A stretch of DNA of 25,730 bases from Nemertoderma westbladi. Its lineage: Eukaryota; Xenacoelomorpha; Nemertodermatida; Nemertodermatidae. Below the pieces are notes generated by a model. That model searched no databases. It was not told the origin of the DNA and saw nothing but the letters and a program-made list of their open reading frames with translations. The position numbers were made by a program, and so were the translations under genes. Location: positions 1 to 25,730 of the forward strand of contig JAUCBJ010003010.1 in assembly GCA_032718475.1 (NCBI GenBank), written 5' to 3'. This document shows positions 8,663 to 18,830 of this stretch, one piece after another; position 1 is the first letter of the stretch, and each line of letters opens with the position of its first letter.

Positions 8663-11600
8663 TTTGGTAGGAATGGTTCGTTCGGCCGCGTAGGGGTGAT
8701 GGGTTGGGTAGGAATGGTTCGGCCGCGAAGGGGTGATGGGTTGGGTAGGAATGGTTCGGCCGGGTAGGGGTGATGGGTTGGGTAGGAATGGTTCGGCCGC
8801 GAAGGGGTGGTGGGTTGGGTAAGAATGGTTTGGCCGCGAAGAGATGTGGGTTGGGTAGGAATGGTTCAGCCGCGTAGGGGTGATGGGTTGGGTAGGAAGG
8901 TTCGGCCGCGAAGGGGTGATGGGTTGGGTAGGAATGGTTCGGCCGCGTAGGGGTGATGGATTGGGTAGGAATGGTTCGGCCGCGTAGGGGTGATTTGTTG
9001 GGTAGGAATGGTTCGGCCGCGAAGGGGTGATGGGTTGGGTAGGAATGGTTCGGCCGCGAAGAGGTGGTGGGTTGGGTAAGAATGGTTCGGCCGCGAAGGG
9101 ATGTTGGTTGGGTAGGAATGGTTCGGCCGCGTAGGATTGATGGGTTGGATAGGAATGGTTCTGCAGCGAAGGGGTGGTGGGTTGGGTAGGAATGGTTCGG
9201 CCGCGTAGGGGTGATGGGTTGGGTAGGAATGGTTCGGCCGCGAAGGGGTGATGGGTTGGGTAGGAATGGTTCGGCCGCGTAGGGGTAATAGGTTGGGTAG
9301 GAATGGTTCGGCCGCGAAGGGGTGGTGGGTTGGGTAGGAATGGTTCGGCCGAGAAGGGGTGATGGGTTGGGTAGGAATGGTTCGGCAGCGAAGGGGTGGT
9401 GGGTTGGGTAGGAATGGTTCGGCCGCGAAGGGGTGATGGGTTGGGTAGGAATGGTTCGGCCGCGAAGGGGTGGTGGTTTGGTTAGAATGGTTTGGCCGCG
9501 AAGGGATGTGGGTTGGGTAGGAATGGTTCGGCCGCGTAGGGGTGATGGGTTGGGTAGGAATGGTTCGGCCGCGAAGGGGTGATGGGTTGAGTAGGGATGG
9601 TTCGACCGCGAAGGGGTGATGGGTTGGGTAGGAATGGTTCGGCCGCGAAGGGGTGGTGGGTTGGGTAAGAATGGTTTGGCGCGAAGGGATGTGGGTTGGG
9701 TAGGAATGGTTCGGCCGCGTAGGGGTGATGGGTTGGGTAGGAATGGTTCGGCCGCGAAGGGGTTGTAGGTTGGGTAGGAATGATTCGGCCGCGAAGAGGT
9801 GATGGTCTGGGCAGGAATGGTTCGGCCGCGAAGAGGTGATGGGTTGGGTAGGAATGGTTCGGCCGCGTAGGGGTGATGGGTTGGGTAGGAATGGTTCGGC
9901 CGCGAAGGGGTGATGGGTTGGGTAGGAATGGTTCGGCCGCGAAGAGGTGATGGGTTGGGTAGGAATGGTTCGGCCGTGAAGAGGTGATGGGTTGGGTAGG
10001 AATGGTTCGGCCGCGAAGGGGTGATGGGTTGGGTAGGAATGGTTCGGCCGCGTAGGGGTGATGGTTTGGGTAGGAATGGTTCGGCCGCGAAGGGGTGATA
10101 GGTTGGGTAGGAATGGTTCGGCCGCGAAGAGGTGGTGGGTTGGGTAAGAATGGTTCGGCCGCGAAGGGATGTGGGTTGGGTAGGAATGGTTCGGCCGCGT
10201 AGGGGTGATGGGTTGGGTAGGAATGGTTCGGCCGCGAAGGGGTGATGGGTTGAGTAGGGATGGTTCGGCCGTGAAGGGGTGATGGGTTGGGTAGGAATGG
10301 TTCGGCCGCGAAGGGGTGGTGGGTTGGGTAAGAATGGTTTGGCGCGAAGGGATGTGGGTTGGGTAGGAATGGTTCGGCCGCGAAGGGGTTGTAGGTTGGG
10401 TAGGAATGATTCGGCCGCGAAGAGGTGATGGTCTGGGCAGGAATGGTTCGGCCGCGAAGAGGTGATGGGTTGGGTAGGAATGGTTCGGCCTCGTAGGGGT
10501 GATGGGTTGGGTAGGAATGGTTCGGCCGGGTAGGGGTGATGGGTTGGGTAGGAATGGTTCGGCCGCGAAGGGGTGGTGGGTTGGGTAAGAATGGTTTGGC
10601 CGCGAAGAGATGTGGGTTGGGTAGGAATGGTTCGGCCGCGAAGGGGTGATAGGTTGGGTAGGAATGGTTCGGCCGCGAAGAGGTGGTGGGTTGGGTAAGA
10701 ATGGTTCGGCCGCGAAGGGATGTGGGTTGGGTAGGAATGGTTCGGCCGCGTAGGGGTGATGGGTTGGGTAGGAATGGTTCGGCCGCGAAGGGGTGATGGG
10801 TTGAGTAGGGATGGTTCGGCCGTGAAGGGGTGATGGGTTGGGTAGGAATGGTTCGGCCGCGAAGGGGTGGTGGGTTGGGTAAGAATGGTTTGGCGCGAAG
10901 GGATGTGGGTTGGGTAGGAATGGTTCGGCCGCGTAGGGGTGATGGGTTGGGTAGGAATGGTTCGGCCGCGAAGGGGTTGTAGGTTGGGTAGGAATGATTC
11001 GGCCGCGAAGAGGTGATGGTCTGGGCAGGAATGGTTCGGCCGCGAAGAGGTGATGGGTTGGGTAGGAATGGTTCGGCCTCGTAGGGGTGATGGGTTGGGT
11101 AGGAATGGTTCAGCCGCGAAGGGGTGATGGGTTGGGTAGGAATGGTTCGGCCGCGAAGGGGTGGTGGTTTGGGTAGGAATGGTTCGGCCGTGAAGAGGTG
11201 ATGGGTTGGGTAGGAATGGTTCGGCCGCGAAGGGGTGATGGGTTGGGTAGGAATGGTTCGGCCGCGTAGGGGTGATGGGTTGGGTAGGAATGGTTCGGCC
11301 GCGAAGGGGTGATAGGTTGGGTAGGAATGGTTCGGCCGCGAAGAGGTGGTGGGTTGGGTAAGAATGGTTCGGCCGCGAAGGGATGTGGGTTGGGTAGCAA
11401 TGGTTCGGCCCCGTAGGGGTGATGGGTTGGATAGGAATGTTTCGGCCGCGAAGGGGTGGTGGGTTGGGTAGGAATGGTTCGGCCGCGTAGGGGTGATGGG
11501 TTGGGTAGGACTGGTTCGGCCGCGAAGGGGTGGTGTGTTGCGTAAGAATGGTTCGGCCTCGAAGGGATGTGGGTTGGGTAGGAATGGTTCGGCCGCGAAG

Positions 11601-14600
11601 GGGTGGTGGGTTGGGTAGGAATGGTTCGGCCGCGAAGAGGTGATGGGTAGGGTAGTAATGGTTCGGCCGTGAAGAGGTGATGGGTTGGGTAGGAATGGTT
11701 CGGCCGCGAAGGGGTGATGGGTTGGGTAGGAATGGTTCGGCCGCGTAGGGGTGATGGGTTGGGTAGGAATGGTTCGGCCGCGAAGGGGTGATAGGTTGGG
11801 TAGGAATGGTTCGGCCGCGAAGAGGTGGTGGGTTGGGTAAGAATGGTTCGGCCGCGAAGGGATGTGGGTTGGGTAGGAATGGTTCGGCCGCGTAGGGGTG
11901 ATGGGTTGGGTAGGAATGGTTCGGCCGCGAAGGGGTGGTGGGTTGGGTAGGAATGGTTCGGCCGCGTAGGGGTGATGGGTTGGGTAGGAATGGTTCGGCC
12001 GCGAAGGGGTGGTGGGTTGGGTAAGAATGGTTCGGCCGCGAAGGGATGTGGGTTGGGTAGGAATGGTTCGGCCGCGTAGGGGTGATGGGTTGGGTAGGAA
12101 TGGTTCGGCCGCGAAGGGGTGATGGGTTGGGTAGGAATGGTTCGGCCGCGTAGGGGTGATAGGTTGGGTAGGAATGGTTCGGCCGCGAAGGGGTGGTGGG
12201 TTGGGTAGGAATGGTTCGGCCGCGAAGGGGTGATGGGTTGGGTAGGAATGGTTCGGCCGCGAAGGGGTGGTGGGTTGGGTAGGAATGGTTCGGCCGCGTA
12301 GGGGTGATGGGTTGGGTAGGAATGGTTCGGCCGCGAAGGGGTGGTGGGTTGGGTAGGAATGGTTCGGCCGCGAAGGGATGTGGGTTGGGTAGGAATGGTT
12401 CGGCCGCGTAGGGGTGATGGGTTGGGTAGGAATGGTTCGGCCGCGAAGGGGTGATGGGTTGGGTAGGAATGGTTCGGCCGCGAAGGGGTGATGGGTTGGG
12501 TAGGAATGGTTCGGCCGCGAAGGGGTGATGGGTTGGGTAGGAATGGTTCGGCCGCGAAGGGGTGGTGGGTTGGGTAGGAATGGTTCGGCCGCGTAGGGTT
12601 GATGGGTTGGGTAGGAATGGTTCGGCCGCGAAGGGGTGGTGGGTTGGGTAGGAATGGTTCGGCCGCGTAGGGGTGATGGGTTGGGTAGGAATGGTTCGGC
12701 CGCGAAGGGGTGATGGGTTGGGTAGGAATGGTTCGGCCGCGTAGGGGTGATAGGTTGGGTAGGAATGGTTCGGCCGCGAAGGGGTGGTGGGTTGGGTAGG
12801 AATGGTTCGGCCGCGAAGGGGTGATGGGTTGGGTAGGAATGGTTCGGCCGCGAAGGGGTGGTGGGTTGGGTAGGAATGGTTCGGCCGCGTAGGGGTGATG
12901 GGTTGGGTAGGAATGGTTCGGCCGCGAAGGGGTGGTGGGTTGCGTAAGAATGGTTCGGCCTCGAAGTGATGTGGGTTGGGTAGGAATGGTTCGGCCGCGT
13001 AGGGGTGATGGGTTGGGTAGGAATGGTTCGGCCGCGAAGGGGTGATGGGTTGGGTAGGAATGGTTCGGCCGCGAAGGGGTGATGGGTTGGGTAGGAATGG
13101 TTCGGCCGCGAAGGGGTGGTGGGTTGGGTAGGAATGGTTCGGCCGCGTAGGGGTGATGGGTTGGGTAGGAATGGCTCGGCCGCGAAGGGGTGGTGGGTTG
13201 GGTAGGAATGGTTCGGCCGCGAAGGGGTGATGGGTTGGGTAGGAATGGTTCGGCCGCGTAGGGGTGATGGGTTGGGTAGGAATGGTTCGGCCGCGAAGGG
13301 GTGATGGGTTGGGTAGGGATGGTTCGGCCGCGAAGGGGTGATGGGTTGAGTAGGAATGGTTCGGCCGCGAAGGGGTGGTGGGTTGGGTAAGAATGGTTTG
13401 GCGCGAAGGGATGTGGGTTGGGTAGGAATGGTTCGTTCGGCCGCGTAGGGGTGATGAGTTGGGTAGGAATGGTTCGGCCGCGAAGGGGTGGTGGGTTGGG
13501 TAAGAATGGTTCGGCCGCAAAGGGATGTGGGTTGAGTAGGAATGGTTCGGCCGCGAAGGGGTGGTGGGTTGGGTAAGAATGGTTCGGCCGCGAAGGGATG
13601 TGGGTTGGGTAGGAATGGTTCGGCCGCGTAGGGGTGATGGGTTGGGTAGGAATGGTTCGGCCGCGAAGGGATGTGGTTTGGGTAGGAATGGTTCGGCCGC
13701 GTAGGGGTGATGGGTTGGGTAGGAATGGTTCGGCCGCGAAGGGGTGGTGGGTTGGGTAAGAATGGTTCGGCCGCGAAGGGATGTGGGTTGGGTAGGAATG
13801 GTTCGTTCGGCCGCGTAGGGGTGATGGGTTGGGTAAGAATGGTTCGGCCGCGAAGGGCTGATGGGTTGGGTAGGAATGGTTCGGCCGGATAGGGGTGATG
13901 GGTTGGGTAGGAATGGTTCGGCCGCGAAGGGGTGGTGGGTTGGGTAAGAATGGTTCGGCCGCGAAGGGGTGATGGGTTGGGTAGGAATGGTTCGGCCGCG
14001 ACGGGGTGGTGGGTTGGGTAGGAATGGTTCGGCCGCGAAGAGGTGATGGGTTGGGTGGGAATGGTTCGGCCGTGAAGAGGTGATGGGTTGGGTAGGAATG
14101 GTTCGGCCGCGAAGGGGTGATGGGTTGGGTAGGAATGGTTCGGCCGCGAAGGGGTGGTGGGTTGGGTAGGAATGGTTCGGCCGCGAAGAGGTGATGGGTT
14201 GGGTAGGAATGGTTCGGCCGCGAAGAGGTGATGGGTTGGGTAGGAATGGTTCGGCTGCGAAGAGGTGATGGGTTGGGTAGGAATGGTTCGGCCGCGTAGG
14301 GGTGATGGGTTGGGTAGGAATGGTTCGGCCGCGAAGGGGTAATGGGTTGGGTAGGAATGGTTCGGCCGCGAAGGGGTGGTGGGTTGGGTAGGAATGGTTC
14401 GGCCGCGAAGAGGTGATGGGTTGGGTAGGAATGGTTCGGCCGCGTAAGGGTGATGGGTTGGGTAGGAATGGTTCGGCCGCGAAGGGGTAATGGGTAGGGT
14501 AGGAATGGTTCGGCCGCGAAGGGGTGGTGGGTTGGGTAGGAATGGTTCGGCCGCGAAGAGGTGATGGGTTGGGTAGGAATGGTTCGGCCGCGTAGGGGTG

Positions 14601-15010
14601 ATGGGTTGGGTAGGAATGGTTCGGCCGCGAAGGGGTAATGGGTTGGGTAGCAATGGTTCGGCCGCGAAGGGGTGGTGGGTTGGGTAGGAATGGTTCGGCC
14701 GCGAAGGGGTAATGGGTTGGGTAGGAATGGTTCGGCCGCGAAGGGGTGGTGGGTTGGATAGGAATGGTTCGGCCGCGAAGAGGTGATGGGTTGGGTAGGA
14801 ATGGTTCGGCCGCGAAGAGGTGATGGGTTGGGTAGGAATGGTTCGGCCGCGTAGGGGTGATGGGTTGGGTAGTAGGGGTGATCGGTTGGGTAGGAATGGT
14901 TCGGCCGCGAAGGGGTGATGGGTTGGGTAGGAATGGTTTGGCCGCGAAGGGGTGGTGGGTTGGGTAGGAATTGTTTGGTCGCGCAGGGGTGGTTCGGTGG
15001 TGGGTTGTGT
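8663..15010 (+). repeat. 37-bp minisatellite array, main part (about 170 units)
   Basis: This is a continuous tandem array of the same unit as 2764-3245. Length variants are 36 bp (GGGATGTGGG type, and the TTTGGCGCG type that has lost one base) and 41 bp (extra GTTC in GGTTCGTTCGGCC at about 8676, 13431 and 13801). Main sequence classes differ at CGCGAA/CGCGTA, GGTGAT/GGTGGT and GGTAGG/GGTAAG. Almost every unit keeps CGGCCG and CpG-rich TTCGGCCGCG. The plus strand has stops in each unit, whereas the minus-strand unit has none in any frame, so minus-strand frames of up to 2156 codons arise. Their translation is proline-rich and cycles through three related 12-13 residue segments. I read these as a by-product of the repeat, not a gene. 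The right edge degenerates between about 14950 and 15025. Confidence 0.95.
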
Positions 15011-15898
15011 ATGGTTCGGATGAACTGAGAAACTTTTGCGCTTTGCCAAAATTTTTCATAGTTATCCAGTAAGTATATACGTGTAAAGCGTGGGAATGCG
15101 TGGCAAGGAGAATTGTAAAGTTATTATATATAAAACGCAGTTGGGGGATGACAAAATGAAAGTAAATTCAAATCTGAACGTAATCCGTACCTGTGCTTGA
15201 GACTGTGACTAAGAATACCATATAATACAATATTATATTGAATGTGTGGTTGTCGAAGAACATAGGAAATATGGTAACCCCCCCCCCCCCCCCCCCCCCA
15301 CCTTCCCCCATGCTGTAAATCATTATTACATTACATTTTCGGACCTCATCTGTTCGTAAACACCATAGTAGAATAATATTGATAATGATTCCCTATATAA
15401 GACTAAGACAGTAGATTAGCCGAACGCGACAAGTAGAGGTAGCGTGAATTTTTGAGTAGCCGGAACGCGACTTTGAAAGTCGCGAACGGCTACTCTCCCA
15501 ACAAATTAGCCGTAGCGCGACGATACCATTATTTATTAGCAATAATTTAACATTATAAGGTCCGCTGTAATTATCAACAAACCATAAATAATTATTATTA
15601 TTTTCTTTATGTTTGCAGCGCCGCATATATTATTTAACAGTGATTTGCATCTAAGACTCTAGTAAATCTCATTATATCCTTTATTACATTATTTATCACC
15701 CACTTATTTAGCCGAGGGTTTCGTTAACTCCCCGTCGATAAATAACTCGTAATCACTATTTACATTCTTGTGTGTAAAGTAGCACAGCACTTTACAGTGT
15801 AATGATCCGAGTGGATTGTTACACGAACGAACGTAGTGAGAGTGTGAAAATAAAGCCACGAGGATCAGAATACTGTTAAGTACTTTACAACAAGTATG
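15011..15898. other. AT-rich intergenic DNA with a poly-C tract
   Basis: No gene is recognised. A run of 22 C lies at 15278-15299. A motif cluster at 15417-15521 is listed separately. The 77-codon minus frame at 15393-15626 shows no family features. Confidence 0.5.
15417..15521. repeat. Cluster of TAGCCG-ACGCGAC motifs with a 42-bp hairpin
   Basis: TAGCCGAACGCGAC (15417-15430), TAGCCGGAACGCGAC (15457-15471) and TAGCCGTAGCGCGAC (15507-15521) are direct copies. GTCGCGAACGGCTA (15479-15492) is inverted. The second and the inverted copy form a near-palindrome over 15454-15495 (GAGTAGCCG...CGGCTACTC). Spacing of the direct copies is 40 and 50 bp. Confidence 0.8.
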
Positions 15899-16346
15899 TA
15901 TGTAGTTTTATTCCAAAATTTTAACATTACGAAATGATTGTACATATACATTATAAGTGATAGAAACTCAACAAATTATATTAGTTGCTGTATAAATAAA
16001 TGTAAAAACGAAATCAATTATGTTATAAAAAAGTTAGCTTATATTTATGGTGGCGTTTGAAGCCATGTTAATAGTTTATAGCTACTGGTTATTAGTTGCC
16101 ACCGGTAGATAATACTGTAGTCCTATCTGGCTGTCAGGCAATTAATAATAAATACCTAATATTGTTTATGTGGTAACCATGACGCCGTGACTTTACGGTC
16201 ATGCCTTCGGGACATTATACATAAATAATAATACACCAATACAATACTGTAATGTCCCGAAAGTTGTAAAGAGCTAAATAACAACTCGCTGTTAATACTA
16301 ACGGCATTGAGTAATGTTACAATTTTGGAATAAAATAACTAAATAC
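15899..16346. mobile_element. Possible MITE-like element with ~33-bp inverted ends
   Basis: The left arm at about 15899-15930 (TTTATTCCAAAATTTTAACA then TTAC) is inverted at 16311-16346 (GTAATGTTACAATTTTGGAA then TAAAA), with one mismatch and a small indel. Inside are a 12-bp stem TTCGGGACATTA (16206-16217 with 16250-16261) and an imperfect stem at about 16178-16204. There is no coding capacity. I could not find a clear target duplication, so the class is unknown. Confidence 0.5.
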
Positions 16347-16798
16347 ACCATGTCCTGGAATATGGTGTCTTTATTTAGGTACCCGCCCCCATCAAATTTT
16401 TCTACAAAACTTAATGAGATTGCATGAAATTTGAAACAGAGATAGTTTCACCTCCCGACCACTGACTGGGTGAGCCAGAATTTTTATTTTCGCCTTCATC
16501 CTTTAGCTACAAGCGTTTGAAGAAGGTGTCTCTGACGATATTTCACCATATGTTCACCGCAGTTATTCTTCAACCTTATAACGATTTGATGATATTGACG
16601 GAAAGCTGGCCTGGCCATGCAAGGATTCCAAATATTTATCACAATCTGATTTTCATCATAGAATAACTGAGATACGGGCGTTCAAATATGGCATGGTTTT
16701 GCACCTGTGCGAAGCTCTTTATTCTATTTAATAAATAATATGATTAAATTAATATATATAGTCACATTTCTACAATTGATTTAAAATAATCATAATGA
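16347..16798. other. Unassigned AT-rich DNA, possibly LINE 3' flank
   Basis: No gene or clear repeat is seen. It lies on the 3' side of the minus-strand LINE remnant ending near 16799. I could not find a poly-A or short 3' repeat that would mark the LINE end. Confidence 0.4.
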
Positions 16799-17010
16799 TT
16801 AAACAATAAACAATTCCTCCAGGAGAGTAGCATATAAATTAATTAGTTCCCAAGACATTATTGAAGCCCTAATACATTTCAGGGTCAAGATCCCGCACAC
16901 CCACTCCATCACCGAAACCGAGACTCCTCCATGGTCTCCTTCCACCCCTGAGACACAGTGACGCAGCCCGCAACAGCCCAAACTGCAATCACCTCCTCAC
17001 AGCACCCAAC
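16799..17010 (-). pseudogene. 3' end of the RLE-type LINE coding region, separated by a 7.66-kb insertion
   Basis: On the minus strand the frame reads SVSVMEWVCGILTLKCIRAS followed by IMSW. This matches, from memory, the conserved tail of a family of invertebrate LINE proteins (pattern SV.MGWLRCKLSF.LLRS.IMCIRG) that follows the restriction-like endonuclease. The preceding part of the same tail is found at 24676-24838 (-), on the other side of the DNA element, and the 7-bp sequence ACCCAAC is present on both sides. The two pieces are therefore one LINE broken by insertion. Frameshifts in the tail show it was already decaying or has decayed since. Confidence 0.65.
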
Positions 17011-18436
17011 CATGGAATACTAAATATACACGGAAGGACAAATGTATCATACCCCTGGAGGCAATCTTTTTATTTTATAAAACGATAGATATGGATGACA
17101 GAAAACCGCTGCTAAATTTTTTTCCAAATCTGTTGTGCCGTTTTTGAGATATAGCATTTTATATAACGCTCCCATGGCCTACTATATATACACGGCCTAA
17201 TAAGCTGCATTTTGAGGCCATTCAAAAAGAGACCAGTTTTTTTTACAACAATTTGATATTTTGATATAATTCTTTAATTTGACTGAATTGAAGTCTCCTC
17301 GTTAAGCAAGATACTAAATTATATGGTAGCTAGTGTTTTAGGTAGGTTTAGCTAGTAATTTTGACACTGGTTCCGACATCCTACTTCCTTCTATAAATAT
17401 TTTGTAGTAGCTAGTTCTTATTACTATTTGTATAGAAAATGTTCCAGAACATGTTAGCTATTCATTTTTAAAAAAATATGTTCTAGAACAAATACTTTTT
17501 GTTCTAGAACATTTTTTAGAAAAAAATCTGGATTCTATTTAAAACGCATGGCATCGTTCTAAAACGTGTTTAAAATCAATAAAAAAATTGTGAAAAAAAA
17601 CATTGAAAAAAAACATTGAGAAAAAATTTAAAAAAGTTTTTCTTTTTTTTTTTAATTTTAAACACGTTTTAGAACGATGCCATGCGTTTTAAATAGAATG
17701 CAGATTTTTTTCTAAAAAATGTTCTAGAACAAAAAATATTTGTTCTAGAACATATTTTTTTTTAAATGAATGGCTGACATGTTCTGGAACATTTTCTATA
17801 CAAATAGTAATAAGAACTAGCTACTACAAAATATTTATAGAAGGAAGTAGGATGTCGAACCAGTTTCGAAATTACTAGCTAAACCTACCTAAAACACTAG
17901 CTACCATATAATTTAGTATCTTGCTTAACGAGGAGACTTCAATTCAGTCAAATTAATAGTACGGGCTCTGGCGGCGTTAACCCTGACACTGTTATTGACA
18001 TTGAATTGACACTGTTAAGCGCAATACCTTCATTAAATTAACGAGACTATTATTTTTTGATGGAGGACCATGTTAGACGTCAGAACACAGTTGGTGATCG
18101 GTATAGCTAATTTGCATTCTAGAACTACAGGCCAAAAACAAGCTAGCTAGCCGACCCCTACCTAACTCTATGTTGGGCCCTCTGGTTGAATATAAATCAT
18201 ATTCACATCAATTTTTTCAAATGAACATTATTCTTATAGAGGGAAGACCGGCGATTAATTTAAATACAAATATATCGCCACTTTTATTTTCTAAATGCGA
18301 TAAATTTACATGAGAACAAAATACTTTAACTTTTTTTAAGAAACCAACATTTACATTAACTGCAATAAAATGTAGCTACTTTGGTTTAACACGTTCAAAT
18401 ATGTATCAAAATTTGCGCTAATTATTTCTGCATTCA
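17011..18436 (+). repeat. Left terminal inverted repeat of the 7.66-kb element (interrupted)
   Basis: 17011-17277 pairs with about 24405-24668, and 17953-18436 pairs with 23971-24404. The gap at 17278-17952 is the palindromic insertion. A further ~38 bp (around 17982-18020) is present here and absent from the right copy. Examples of pairing are GTACGGGCTCTGGCGGCG, CTAGCTAGCCGACCCCTACC and GAACATTATTCTTATAGAGG. Confidence 0.9.
17278..17952. mobile_element. 675-bp palindromic (foldback) element at a TTAA site
   Basis: It is flanked by TTAA at 17274-17277 and 17953-17956. The arms of roughly 290 bp are inverted copies (start TTTGACTGAATTGAAGTCTC, end its inverse) around an A/T-rich centre near 17580-17660. 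The other TIR copy of the host element lacks it (CTTTATAGTAC), which gives an empty site apart from one base. Six dyads GTTC(T/C)(A/G)GAAC are placed symmetrically. It has no coding capacity. The TTAA site suggests mobilisation by a piggyBac- or Kolobok-type transposase. Confidence 0.88.
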
Positions 18437-18830
18437 CCCATGCAACTCATTTTGGATGAGTACTAAATCCTCCTAGTCAATTAGCCCGATTATTATCGTA
18501 TAACCCATAATCAGAGAATATTCAGAGAAAGGATACTCTCTGACATTTGGAAATATTTTCTACAGTTACTAAGGTAACTAACAATTCTGTGAACGGCACT
18601 CCCTTACTGTACATGTATTACCTGGCGTTGTGTAGTTTCTAGGCGACTGACTGTATACACTAAACACGCAGGCACAATCAAGTCGTTTGGTTTTTTTAAT
18701 ATAATTCTGAAACAAACGCAGTTGGGAATCTGAAATTTTGTGACTTTCCTTAATATCTATTGTCTTCATAGAAGTGCAAAGCGTTTTAAAAAATATTGGG
18801 TAGTTTTCGAGTTATAGCACAATTTTTTAA
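18437..18830. other. Inner flank of the left TIR, including sequence repeated before the second TTAA element
   Basis: No coding sequence is supported. 18688-18826 (TGGTTTTTTTA...) is a close copy of 21796-21935, so the repeated block starts about 140 bp before the TTAA boundary of both TTAA elements. The remainder (18437-18687) has no match in the window that I could see. Confidence 0.6.

Noticed and set aside
13707-13892. Plus-strand 61-codon frame in the minisatellite
   Set aside because: A local chance escape from the stops present in each plus-strand unit.
2764-15010. CRISPR array
   Set aside because: Units are contiguous with no unique spacers, and the surrounding DNA is eukaryotic transposon sequence.
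8589-15059. Minus-strand frames of 2156 and 1855 codons as real genes
   Set aside because: They are the translation of a 36/37/41-bp minisatellite that changes phase at nearly every unit. Two frames are open at once, the longer one ends inside the gypsy LTR, and no domain is present. Listed as a repeat instead.
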